A DNA stretch of 64,000 nt, taken from NCBI GenBank assembly GCA_902764705.1, contig CACWWZ010000008.1, positions 1 to 64,000 of the forward strand, in the 5' to 3' direction. Numbering within the stretch: position 1 is the first letter of the stretch; every line of letters starts with the position of its first letter. This DNA is from an uncultured Prevotellaceae bacterium (GTDB taxonomy: Bacteria; Bacteroidota; Bacteroidia; Bacteroidales; Bacteroidaceae). The translations under genes and the position numbers were made by a program. This document shows, piece after piece, positions 9,119-17,363 of the stretch. The notes below the pieces were generated by a model. The model had not been told where the DNA came from. It searched no databases and saw only the letters and a program-made list of their open reading frames with translations.

Positions 9119-11014
9119 ATGAGAAGAATATTATTAGTAACTGCCATCCTAATGGTAAACGTAATGACTATGAGTGCAGCGAAGCAGAAAGTAACCATCG
9201 ACCGTATTGACCCTACCGACTGGTATGTGGGCATGAAGAATCCCTCGCTACAGTTGATGGTCTATGGCAAGAACATTGCCAGCGTAAAGGAGGTGACCAC
9301 CGATTATCCTGGTGCAGTCATCGATAGTGTAGTTCGGCTCGACTCACCTAATTACCTGTTGGTATATCTAAACCTGCGCGAGGCACAGGCTGGCACGATG
9401 ACGCTGAAATTCGACAAACTAAAGGCTAATTACACGTTGAAGCAACGTGAGATGGCTGGATCGAAACGTATGGGATTCACCAATGCCGACGTGCTTTATA
9501 TGCTGATGCCCGACCGCTTTGCGCAGGGCGTAGGACATAATCCGCAAGTGAAAGGAATGCGTGCCTATAAGGAAGACCGCACACAACCCTCGCTGCGTCA
9601 TGGGGGTGACCTGAACGGCATTCGTGAACACCTCGACTATTTCAATGAGTTGGGTGTGACGGCTTTGTGGCTGACACCAGTCTTGGAGAACGACTCACCA
9701 GACGATGAACGTGGCTTCTCTACTTATCACGGCTATGCCACAACGGATTATTATCGGGTAGACCCACGTTTTGGTACGAACGAAGACTATCGCCGTCTGT
9801 GTGATGAGGCTCACGCGAAAGGTCTCAAGGTGGTGATGGACATGATATTTAATCACTCTGGCTTCGAGCATCCTTGGACGCACGATATGCCTACGAAGGA
9901 TTGGTTGAACCTGCCCGAATGGCTCGTGGAGTCGAACGGCACTTCGAAGGCTGAAGGTACCAGTTTCCTGCAAACTTCGTATAAGCTGACGCCCGTGATG
10001 GATCCCTATGCATCGAAGGTGGATTTGAAGGAGACTACCGAGGGCTGGTTCGTGCCCACGATGCCTGACCTGAACCAGCATAATCCTCACCTGATGCGCT
10101 ATCTCATCCAGAATTCGAAGTGGTGGATTGAGACGGTGGGTATCGATGGCATCCGCATGGACACCTATCCCTATGCCTATGCTGATGCAATGGCCCAGTG
10201 GATGAAGGAGCTCGACGAAGAATATCCCAATTTTAATACCGTTGGCGAGACGTGGGTCACGGAGCCTGCCTACACCGCTTCGTGGCAAAAGGATTCGAAG
10301 CTGGCGAAGAGTAATTCATACTTGAAGACGGTGATGGACTTCTCGTTCTACGACAAGCTCAATCAGGCGAAGCACGAAGAGACCGACCCTTGGTTTTCTG
10401 GATTGAACCGCCTTTACAATTCGTTTGTTTACGACTATCTGTACCCCAATCCAAAGAGCGTGATGGCCTTTATCGACAACCACGATACGGACCGTTTTTT
10501 GGGTAATGGCAAAGACTCGCTTGCCCTGAAGCAGGCCCTCGCCTTGTTGCTTACCGTTCAGCGCATTCCACAACTCTATTATGGCACAGAGATTCTGATG
10601 AACGGCACCAAGGAAGTTACTGACGGTAACGTGCGTAAGGACTTCCCTGGCGGATTCCCTGGCGACGACCACAACGCCTTCACGCGTGAGGGACGCACCA
10701 AGGCCGAACAGCAGATGTTTACGTGGCTCAGCCGTCTGCTCCATTGGCGCAAGGGTAACGAAGTCATCACGAAGGGCCGTCAGACGCAGTTCATTCCTTT
10801 CAATGGCATCTATGTCATCTCCCGCCAGTATCAGGGAAAGACTGCCCTCACCATTCTCAACGGCACCAGCAAGCCCGCCAAGTTGGAGGTGAAACGCTAT
10901 CAGGAAGTCATTGGTTCTGCCACCCGTGCGAAGGACATCCCCACGGGCCGCTACTACGACCTCTCGCAAGACCTGACGCTCAAACCCCGCCAGTCGCTGG
11001 TCTTGGAATTCTAA
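9119..11014 (+). CDS. GH13 alpha-amylase family enzyme (neopullulanase/cyclomaltodextrinase type)
   Basis: The 631-residue protein has a signal peptide (to about residue 20), an N-terminal Ig-like domain common in cyclomaltodextrinases and SusA-like enzymes (about 22-115), and the (beta/alpha)8 catalytic domain. Visible GH13 regions are VVMDMIFNH, GIDGIRMDTY (nucleophile Asp348), GETW (acid/base Glu377) and FIDNHDTDRF (about 451-459). The C-terminal beta-sandwich is present. It should hydrolyse starch oligosaccharides or cyclodextrins, probably in the periplasm, since no sorting tail is seen. It is the last strongly linked gene of the 4987 operon. Confidence 0.92.
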   Translation: MRRILLVTAILMVNVMTMSAAKQKVTIDRIDPTDWYVGMKNPSLQLMVYGKNIASVKEVTTDYPGAVIDSVVRLDSPNYLLVYLNLREAQAGTMTLKFDKLKANYTLKQREMAGSKRMGFTNADVLYMLMPDRFAQGVGHNPQVKGMRAYKEDRTQPSLRHGGDLNGIREHLDYFNELGVTALWLTPVLENDSPDDERGFSTYHGYATTDYYRVDPRFGTNEDYRRLCDEAHAKGLKVVMDMIFNHSGFEHPWTHDMPTKDWLNLPEWLVESNGTSKAEGTSFLQTSYKLTPVMDPYASKVDLKETTEGWFVPTMPDLNQHNPHLMRYLIQNSKWWIETVGIDGIRMDTYPYAYADAMAQWMKELDEEYPNFNTVGETWVTEPAYTASWQKDSKLAKSNSYLKTVMDFSFYDKLNQAKHEETDPWFSGLNRLYNSFVYDYLYPNPKSVMAFIDNHDTDRFLGNGKDSLALKQALALLLTVQRIPQLYYGTEILMNGTKEVTDGNVRKDFPGGFPGDDHNAFTREGRTKAEQQMFTWLSRLLHWRKGNEVITKGRQTQFIPFNGIYVISRQYQGKTALTILNGTSKPAKLEVKRYQEVIGSATRAKDIPTGRYYDLSQDLTLKPRQSLVLEF

Positions 11015-11056
11015 GTATACTTGGTTATATAATCTGTATAAATCGCATATAATAAT

Positions 11057-11689
11057 ATGAAAAAGACTTTTCTTATCATGCTGGCCGTTATGTTCTTTGG
11101 GGCTGTTGGCCATGCTGCAGACGGAGTTGAGGCTGTTGATTTAGGCCTTAGTGTGAAATGGGCTAACATGAATGTAGGTGCCAAGAAGGCTTCTGGCTTT
11201 GGCACGTACTTTGCGTGGGGAGAGACCAAATCGAAGGACTACTACTCGTGGAACACTTATGCATGGAGCAAAGGAGACTCTCAGTTTCTGACCAAGTATT
11301 CGAACACCGACAGGAGGAGTCAGCTGGCTCCTGTGGACGACGCTGCCCACGTCAATTTGGGTGGTGGATGGCGCATGCCTACCGTGGATGAGTTCGAGGA
11401 GTTGATAAACAACTGCACATGGGAATGGACCACACTAGATGGTGTCAACGGCTATAATGTTACTAGCAAAAAGACGGGGAACTCTATCTTCCTGCCTATT
11501 ACTGGTTTCCGCTACTATGCAGATACTCAGTTTCGCAGTATCATGGGTGTCTACTGGACATCGTCCCTCTATACAGGTAATCCTAATAAAGCATGGTGTC
11601 TGGAATTCAATTTCTCAGACATAAAAGTACACTACGGAAACCTTTCCAGCAATCGCTTTAGCGGTCGCTGTATCCGAGCTGTCCAGTAA
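11057..11689 (+). CDS. Secreted FISUMP-domain protein
   Basis: The 210-residue protein has a signal peptide (residues 1-20) and one domain of the Fibrobacter succinogenes major paralogous type: VDLGLSVKWANMNVG, YFAWGET, GWRMPTVDEFEEL, YWTSSL and a final GRCIRAVQ. Such domains are common in secreted Bacteroidota proteins and may be adhesive or structural; no enzymatic activity is implied. The start follows the amylase stop by 42 bp. Its last 32 bases overlap the 3' end of the opposite-strand beta-galactosidase gene. Confidence 0.82.
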   Translation: MKKTFLIMLAVMFFGAVGHAADGVEAVDLGLSVKWANMNVGAKKASGFGTYFAWGETKSKDYYSWNTYAWSKGDSQFLTKYSNTDRRSQLAPVDDAAHVNLGGGWRMPTVDEFEELINNCTWEWTTLDGVNGYNVTSKKTGNSIFLPITGFRYYADTQFRSIMGVYWTSSLYTGNPNKAWCLEFNFSDIKVHYGNLSSNRFSGRCIRAVQ

Positions 11690-14483
11690 TACGGATCTTC
11701 AGCTGGTGGCGCTTCTTCGCATCGATAGTATAGCGCTTGAGGACACCTGGACCACAACTACTGTTGCCAAGGCCCATGACGGCACAATCGAGACTTAGAT
11801 AGGTCTTACCCTGATCCTCGAGTTCGTAGTCGTGTGTCTTGCTGGCAATGTACTGCGCTGAATAGGGTAGTGCAGAGAACGAGAATGCCTCGTCAATAGC
11901 CTCAACGCGGAACTTCTTTCCCTTCTTCGTGCGGAGTTCAACGTAGGTGCAGTCCTCGTGGTTACCCGAGTCCTGCGGACGCGGATAATGAACATACTGC
12001 TGACTGACCGTTGACTTCCATAATCCAATAGGGCACGACACCTTGCGATCAGGGTAGTTGTCCCAAGGGCCTCGACCATACCATGTCAGCTGTTCGTACT
12101 CTCGCGGCAGTTCTATCAGGATACCAAGACGGGGTATAGGAGGCAACGAGTCGGGAATCTCAAAGGTAAACGTCCATTCGTTTCCGTGCTGTTCCACCGT
12201 CATCGGGATGGTTAACGAATCGAGGCCACAGCGTTTCCAATCCTTGGCTAGCCAGTTGCCAAAGCTCTTGTCGTTGTCTGTCGGAGCACGGAAACATTGA
12301 CTTTGAACTTTAAACTTTAAACTTTGAACTTTATGATTACCTTTTGAGGGGTTTGGAGCAGGAACGGAGGCCTCGGGGTATTGTTGGGCTATCTCCTGTT
12401 CGCTCATCCCGCCATATATAGCCTGCACTTCGTAATACTTAGGCGTCAGCGTGCGGTCGCTCATCACAATACCATTCATACAGAAAGCATTTAGGTTGGG
12501 CTTGTCACCAAAATCACCACCATACAGCACTGCATCTTTTGGTATGCTAAACCATTTCTCATTACTCATTCCCAATTTCTCATTTAGGGCTATGCCCTGA
12601 TCTACCCAATCCCATATAAAACCGCCAAGCATACGAGGATTACTGTTCATCTCGTCCCAATACTCCTTGAAATTACCTAGAGCATTACCCATCGCATGGG
12701 CATATTCGCTAGTTAACACAGGGCGCGGACCTCCATCGGATCCCACCCACGTACAATGATCTCCTTCGCGCTGGGCAATTTCCAACAGCCGTTCCCATCG
12801 GGCATTCTCAGCGCGTTCCTGATCACTTCCCTCGGGGATGCCAGGATTCAAATATTCTTGCATGACACGCGGATAAAATCGACTGATAACATCAACCGTT
12901 GAGGGATCGGGACTGCCCTGTGCGCCCTCGTAGTGAACAGGACGTGTGGGGTCGAACTCATGGAGCCAAGCAGACATTGCGGCCTGGTTAGGACCATAGC
13001 CGCTTTCGTTACCCAGACTCCAGAAGATGATAGAGGGGTGGTTCTTGTCACGCTCAGCCATACGGATAGCACGATCTAAGAAAGCATCACCCCAATCGGG
13101 CGTCGAAGCCAGCGTACCACGCAAACCATGTGTCTCGCAATCTGCCTCATCCATGATATACATACCCATCGAGTCGCAAAGCTCATACCAGCGCGGACAG
13201 TTGGGATAGTGGGCCAGACGCACAGCATTGATATTCGCTGCCTTCATAAGTTGCAGGTCCTGAAGCATGCGCTCCTCAGTCATCACACGAGCCGTATAGG
13301 GGTCGTGCTCGTGACGATTGACGCCACGAATCTTGATAGACTGGCCATTGATCAGCAGCTGTCCGTCACGAATGGCTATCGTGCGGAAACCCACCTTTTG
13401 CGTCACGCTTTCAATGGTTTTCCCGTTAGCGTTCTGCAACTGTAGACGCAAGGTATAGAGGTTAGGGTGCTCGACACTCCAAAGACGAGGGGTTTTAACC
13501 TTCATCTCCATGCGGGCAAACTTGCGATGGCCGCGTTGTGGATACCACTCGTTCATACGGGCCGCCTTGTGGGAGAGGTCGAGGACTTCGTCGGCAGCGA
13601 CAGAATCGCTGCCCACAGAACGAGTGCCGTCGAAAAGGGTAGCCACAAGACGATAACCGTCACCCGTTTCACCATTATAGACAGAGAACTGCGGATTAAT
13701 CTGCAGCACGCCGTCCATCGAAGCCCTGGCGGCTACGTCGCGAATACGGACGTCAGGTGTATGATAGAGCAACACGTCGCGATGGATACCGCCGAAGCGC
13801 CAAAAATCCTGATCCTCGAGATACGAACCGTCGCTATATTTGTAAACCTCGATGGCTATCTGGTTCTCGCCTTTTTTGATATATGGTGTGACGTTAAATT
13901 CCGAGGGTTCCATCGACCCCTGCGAATAGCCCACACGCAGACCATTCACCCACACGTAGAAAGCAGACATGACACCCTCGAAACGAAGGAAAGTCTGGCC
14001 ATTGCCCGATGGAGAACCGTCGGGAACTGTGGCGTGCCAGCCATCGGGGAGGACAAACGTACGGCGGTACTGGCCAGTGGGGTTGCGTTCCTCGTAGGTC
14101 GTCCAATCCTTCTTGGGTTCACGGGTGACATAAGGCGGATCTATCTTGAACGGATAGCCGGCAGAGACATAGATAGGCGTGCCGTAGCCGTTTACCTCCC
14201 AATTGGCAGGAACGGGCAATGTGGCCCACTGAGAATCATCGTAATCGACACGATAGAAGTCACGGATACGTTCATCGGGCGTCTTTGTCCAACGGAAACG
14301 CCAATCGCCATTAAGCGACAACATTCGGTCTCCCTGAGTCTTAACATAGGGGATAAAATAGGCACGTGCCGGCTCACGATTTATTTGCAGCACGTGGTTA
14401 TCCTCCCAGTCATGGTGCGCAGTCTGAGCAAAAGCCCCTAGGTTCACAACCACTCCTAATGTCAATAACCAACGTCTCATCAT
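11658..14483 (-). CDS. GH2 beta-galactosidase, apparently lacking an internal domain
   Basis: Starting at 14483 (MMRRWLLTLGVVVNLGAFAQ, a signal peptide) the protein has about 941 residues. An upstream frame extension is rejected because it runs into rnc. The order is jelly roll (LNGDWRFRW), Ig-like domain, and TIM barrel with acid/base Glu in WSLGNESGYG and nucleophile Glu in LTSEYAHAMGN, then directly a Bgal_small-type end (FRAPTDNDKSFG). Between YEVQAIYGG and FRAPTDND only about 40 residues remain where LacZ-type enzymes have roughly 190, so the domain-4 region and the start of domain 5 are missing. The gap is bridged by KVQSLKFKVQS, encoded by a 7-bp array. Secreted galactosidase by family; activity is doubtful. 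It follows rnc by 37 bp. Confidence 0.85.
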   Translation of the reverse strand: MMRRWLLTLGVVVNLGAFAQTAHHDWEDNHVLQINREPARAYFIPYVKTQGDRMLSLNGDWRFRWTKTPDERIRDFYRVDYDDSQWATLPVPANWEVNGYGTPIYVSAGYPFKIDPPYVTREPKKDWTTYEERNPTGQYRRTFVLPDGWHATVPDGSPSGNGQTFLRFEGVMSAFYVWVNGLRVGYSQGSMEPSEFNVTPYIKKGENQIAIEVYKYSDGSYLEDQDFWRFGGIHRDVLLYHTPDVRIRDVAARASMDGVLQINPQFSVYNGETGDGYRLVATLFDGTRSVGSDSVAADEVLDLSHKAARMNEWYPQRGHRKFARMEMKVKTPRLWSVEHPNLYTLRLQLQNANGKTIESVTQKVGFRTIAIRDGQLLINGQSIKIRGVNRHEHDPYTARVMTEERMLQDLQLMKAANINAVRLAHYPNCPRWYELCDSMGMYIMDEADCETHGLRGTLASTPDWGDAFLDRAIRMAERDKNHPSIIFWSLGNESGYGPNQAAMSAWLHEFDPTRPVHYEGAQGSPDPSTVDVISRFYPRVMQEYLNPGIPEGSDQERAENARWERLLEIAQREGDHCTWVGSDGGPRPVLTSEYAHAMGNALGNFKEYWDEMNSNPRMLGGFIWDWVDQGIALNEKLGMSNEKWFSIPKDAVLYGGDFGDKPNLNAFCMNGIVMSDRTLTPKYYEVQAIYGGMSEQEIAQQYPEASVPAPNPSKGNHKVQSLKFKVQSQCFRAPTDNDKSFGNWLAKDWKRCGLDSLTIPMTVEQHGNEWTFTFEIPDSLPPIPRLGILIELPREYEQLTWYGRGPWDNYPDRKVSCPIGLWKSTVSQQYVHYPRPQDSGNHEDCTYVELRTKKGKKFRVEAIDEAFSFSALPYSAQYIASKTHDYELEDQGKTYLSLDCAVMGLGNSSCGPGVLKRYTIDAKKRHQLKIRITGQLGYSDR
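12301..12335. repeat. Array of five 7-bp units inside the beta-galactosidase gene
   Basis: The units read ctttgaa, ctttaaa, ctttaaa, ctttgaa, ctttatg in exact 7-bp register. The array is in frame in the GH2 gene, at the point where an internal domain is missing. Arrays of this kind otherwise occur in intergenic DNA of this window. Confidence 0.85.
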
Positions 14484-14520
14484 GTCTCTGATTTGTTTTT
14501 GTGTAGCTGATGTCAATCGT

Positions 14521-15585
14521 TTAGCTGTCCGATGCTTCAGCTTCGGCAAAAGCTGCAGCCTCAGCTTCTGCAATAATCTCCTCGCGGGATTTTTCGCGAG
14601 GGGTAGCGGTGATGTCGTCAAGGGTCATTTCGTCGTCGAAGTCGGTTTGTTGCTGTGGCACAGCGACAGACTCAACATCGTTTGTGGCGACAGAATCGTC
14701 ACTTATCTGACGATCAACCTCGGGCTCGCGCTCAATGATGAAGTTCTGCTGCTCCTCCTGAAGCTTGTCGATGTCGGGAGCAGCCATCACAGGCTCTTCT
14801 TCCATCTTCGTGCGATCGGCCTTAGCGGCAAAAATACTGTCGATGAACTGCGGTTCACGACGCAGAAGTTGCAGCGTCTCCTTAGAGGCCTGTTGCTGGC
14901 TCTCCTTCTTCGAATATCCTGTGCCCTTGCAACCTTCCAAGCCCTCCAGGAACACCTGCGAAGTAAACACGGGGCTTCCCTTTTCATCACGGCCTTCTTC
15001 AAGGCCTTTGTATTCCAGCTTGACACGGTTTTTCTGACTCCACTCCAACAACTTCGACTTGAAATTGACTTCCTTATAGGCCACTTTATCGATGTTGATG
15101 ACTTGTGCCAGAATACGCTTCTCCATGAATCGCATGCAGGCATCGTAACCACGATCCAGATAGATGGCTCCGACGAGTGCCTCAAAGGCATTGCCGTTCA
15201 TGTAGGAGTTATGTGACGTAGAGTGGCCGGCATATTTGATGAGCTGATCGACGCCCATCTCTTGTGCCAATTTACCCAACGTTGCACGACTTACCAGCTT
15301 TGAACGGGCATTGGTCAGGAATCCCTCGCGCTTGCCCTCGAAATGGCGGAACACGATGTCGCCGACAACAGCGTCAAGGATGGCATCGCCCAAAAATTCC
15401 AAACGTTCGTTATTCTGTGGACGTCCTTTTTCGTTCTTACGACCCACGCTCTTGTGTAGCAACGCCTGTTTGTAGAGTTCAATATGGTGCGGATAGAAGC
15501 CCAAAATGTTGTAAAGGGCTGAAAAAAGCTCCTTCTCCTTACGGAAAGGGAGCTTTATGCTGTCAATGATGTTATTAACCCACAT
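14521..15585 (-). CDS. rnc: Ribonuclease III with long acidic C-terminal tail
   Basis: This enzyme cleaves double-stranded RNA in rRNA and mRNA processing. The 354-residue protein shows the RNase III signature NERLEFLGDAILD (59-71), the second acidic motif NAFEALVGAIYLDRGYD, and a double-stranded-RNA-binding domain at about 173-240. The last ~110 residues are acidic and glutamine-rich, look disordered, and are not part of the standard enzyme (about 225-250 residues). The start overlaps the 3' end of fabF by 11 bases, indicating coupled translation. It lies between fabF and the beta-galactosidase. Confidence 0.95.
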   Translation of the reverse strand: MWVNNIIDSIKLPFRKEKELFSALYNILGFYPHHIELYKQALLHKSVGRKNEKGRPQNNERLEFLGDAILDAVVGDIVFRHFEGKREGFLTNARSKLVSRATLGKLAQEMGVDQLIKYAGHSTSHNSYMNGNAFEALVGAIYLDRGYDACMRFMEKRILAQVINIDKVAYKEVNFKSKLLEWSQKNRVKLEYKGLEEGRDEKGSPVFTSQVFLEGLEGCKGTGYSKKESQQQASKETLQLLRREPQFIDSIFAAKADRTKMEEEPVMAAPDIDKLQEEQQNFIIEREPEVDRQISDDSVATNDVESVAVPQQQTDFDDEMTLDDITATPREKSREEIIAEAEAAAFAEAEASDS

Positions 15586-16837
15586 ATTTTTTAAATACTA
15601 CGCAGGCGTTATGACCACCAAACCCAAAGGTATTGCTGAGACCAGCACGAACCTCACGCTTCTGAGCCTTGTTGAAGGTGAAATTGAGGTTGTAGTCGAT
15701 TTCCTCGTCCTTATCGTCATCCTCGTGGTTGATAGTGGGAGGTACGATGTCGTTCTGTACAGCCAGAACGGTAGCCATCGCCTCAACAGCACCAGCGGCA
15801 CCCAGCAAGTGACCAGTCATAGACTTCGTAGACGAAATATTCAACTTGAAAGCTGCATCGCCAAATACCTCCTTAATAGCCTTAGCCTCAGAGATGTCAC
15901 CAACATGAGTTGATGTACCATGAACGTTGATGTAATCAATATCCTCAGGCTGCATGCCAGCATCCTCCAAAGCATTCTTCATTACGAGAATGGCACCCAG
16001 ACCTTCAGGATGTGAGGCTGTGATGTGGTGAGCATCAGCGCTCATACCAGCACCAACCATCTCTGCATAGATTTTGGCGCCACGAGCTTTGGCATGCTCC
16101 AGTTCCTCAAGAATCAGACAGCCAGCACCTTCACCCATGATGAAACCATCACGGCTGGCACTGAACGGACGGCTGGCTTTTTCTGGCTCGTCGTTACGAG
16201 TAGAAAGAGCCTTCATGGCATTGAAACCACCAACACCCGTCTCACAGATAGCAGCCTCAGCACCACCGGCAACGATGGCGTTGGCCTTACCCAAGCGAAT
16301 CAGGTTAAAGGCATCAGCCAGTGCATTTGATGAAGAAGCACAAGCAGAAGCGGTAATATAGTTGGGTCCGTGGAAGCCATACATGATAGAAATCTGACCA
16401 GCAGCGATGTCTGCAATCATCTTGGGGATGAAGAAGGGGTTGAACTTGGGGCCATCCTCGCGATGGGCACCATAGTAGGTCACCTCATCCTCGAAAGTTT
16501 TGATACCACCAATACCAACACCATAGACTACGCCTATGCGGTTCTTATCCTCTACCTCCAGATCCATGCCGCTGTCTTCGACAGCCTGCTTGGCAGCAAT
16601 GATGGCTAACTGCGTATAGCGGTCCATCTTACGTGCCTCTTTACGATCTATATAGGCATTGACATCGAGACCCTTTACCTCACAGGCAAACTGGGTCTTG
16701 AATTTTGATGCATCGAACAGCGTAATAGGTGCAGCTCCGCTCTTACCAGCCACCATAGCCTCCCAAGTGTCCTTAGGATTATTACCAAGTGGTGTAACGG
16801 CACCCATACCTGTTACTACTACTCTCTTTAATTCCAT
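15575..16837 (-). CDS. fabF: 3-oxoacyl-[acyl-carrier-protein] synthase II
   Basis: FabF condenses malonyl-ACP with acyl-ACP in fatty acid elongation. The 420-residue protein has the Cys-His-His triad: Cys166 in ITASACASSSNA, a His in NVHGTSTHVGD and a His in SMTGHLLGAAG. It starts with the typical KRVVVTGMGAVTPLG. It follows acpP, the usual FabF partner gene, by 93 bp with a hairpin in between, and overlaps rnc. The assignment is firm. Confidence 0.97.
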   Translation of the reverse strand: MELKRVVVTGMGAVTPLGNNPKDTWEAMVAGKSGAAPITLFDASKFKTQFACEVKGLDVNAYIDRKEARKMDRYTQLAIIAAKQAVEDSGMDLEVEDKNRIGVVYGVGIGGIKTFEDEVTYYGAHREDGPKFNPFFIPKMIADIAAGQISIMYGFHGPNYITASACASSSNALADAFNLIRLGKANAIVAGGAEAAICETGVGGFNAMKALSTRNDEPEKASRPFSASRDGFIMGEGAGCLILEELEHAKARGAKIYAEMVGAGMSADAHHITASHPEGLGAILVMKNALEDAGMQPEDIDYINVHGTSTHVGDISEAKAIKEVFGDAAFKLNISSTKSMTGHLLGAAGAVEAMATVLAVQNDIVPPTINHEDDDKDEEIDYNLNFTFNKAQKREVRAGLSNTFGFGGHNACVVFKKYVG

Positions 16838-16861
16838 ATATAATCTTTATAACTGAAAAAT

Positions 16862-16913
16862 ACGCAGATTACACAGATTTAATGATTATCTGCGTAATCT
16901 GCGTAATCTGCGG
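16862..16913. repeat. 9-bp repeat hairpin between acpP and fabF
   Basis: Units of 9 bp (tacgcagat, tacacagat, then atctgcgta twice and atctgcggt) lie on both sides of a short spacer. ACGCAGATTAC (16862-16872) pairs with GTAATCTGCGT (16894-16904). The hairpin could attenuate read-through from the abundant acpP message into fabF or stabilise its 3' end. Confidence 0.7.
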
Positions 16914-16930
16914 TTTATCAACAAATAAAC

Positions 16931-17167
16931 TTATTTTGCGTTCTCTTCGATGTAAGCGATAGCGTCGCCAACAGTACCGATCTTCTCAGCCTTATCATCG
17001 GGAATAGAAATACCGAACTCCTTCTCGAACTCCATGATGAGCTCAACGGTATCCAGTGAATCTGCGCCCAGATCATTGGTAAAACTTGCCTCGGGCTTTA
17101 CTTCTGCTTCGTCTACACCGAGTTTGTCTACAATAATTGCCTTTACTTTGCTTTCAATTTCTGACAT
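16931..17167 (-). CDS. acpP: Acyl carrier protein
   Basis: This 78-residue acidic protein carries growing fatty acyl chains on a phosphopantetheine attached to Ser37 in [10 protein letters not shown]. The start at 17167 ([13 protein letters not shown]) is chosen because it gives the normal family length and N-terminus; an upstream in-frame extension would run past the promoter. It is the promoter-proximal gene of acpP-fabF-rnc-galactosidase. Confidence 0.97.
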   Translation of the reverse strand: MSEIESKVKAIIVDKLGVDEAEVKPEASFTNDLGADSLDTVELIMEFEKEFGISIPDDKAEKIGTVGDAIAYIEENAK

Positions 17168-17242
17168 AATTTTCTTCTTTAAAATGTTAATAATTGAATT
17201 CTTTTTCTGAAAACTTTGCGACCAAATGTCGCTTAGCGGGTG

Positions 17243-17274
17243 CAAAGTAACACATTTTTATTGACTTACGCAAA
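17243..17274 (-). promoter_or_regulatory. Promoter of acpP operon
   Basis: On the minus strand TTTG (17274-17271), a 20-bp spacer and TTACTTTG (17250-17243) form a near-consensus promoter ending 75 bp before the acpP start. Confidence 0.7.
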
Positions 17275-17284
17275 TATTTTTAAG

Positions 17285-17354
17285 AAAAAAGCGCTCTTTT
17301 TTGCACAATTACCCCCTACTTGTGCATATTTTTGCTCAAAAAAGTGCTCTTTTT
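17285..17354. other. Three stacked palindromes between pdxB and acpP
   Basis: AAAAAAG-CGCT-CTTTTTT (17285-17302), TTGCACAA...TTGTGCA (17301-17326) and AAAAAAG-TGCT-CTTTTT (17338-17354) lie downstream of the pdxB stop and upstream of the acpP promoter. The outer two are near-copies and can act as pdxB terminators; the middle one could be an operator. Confidence 0.55.
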
Positions 17355-17363
17355 ACACTTTTC

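Noticed and set aside
13467..14441. 324-residue open frame antisense to the beta-galactosidase
   Set aside because: Shadow of a well-supported GH2 gene; the translation shows no family motif.
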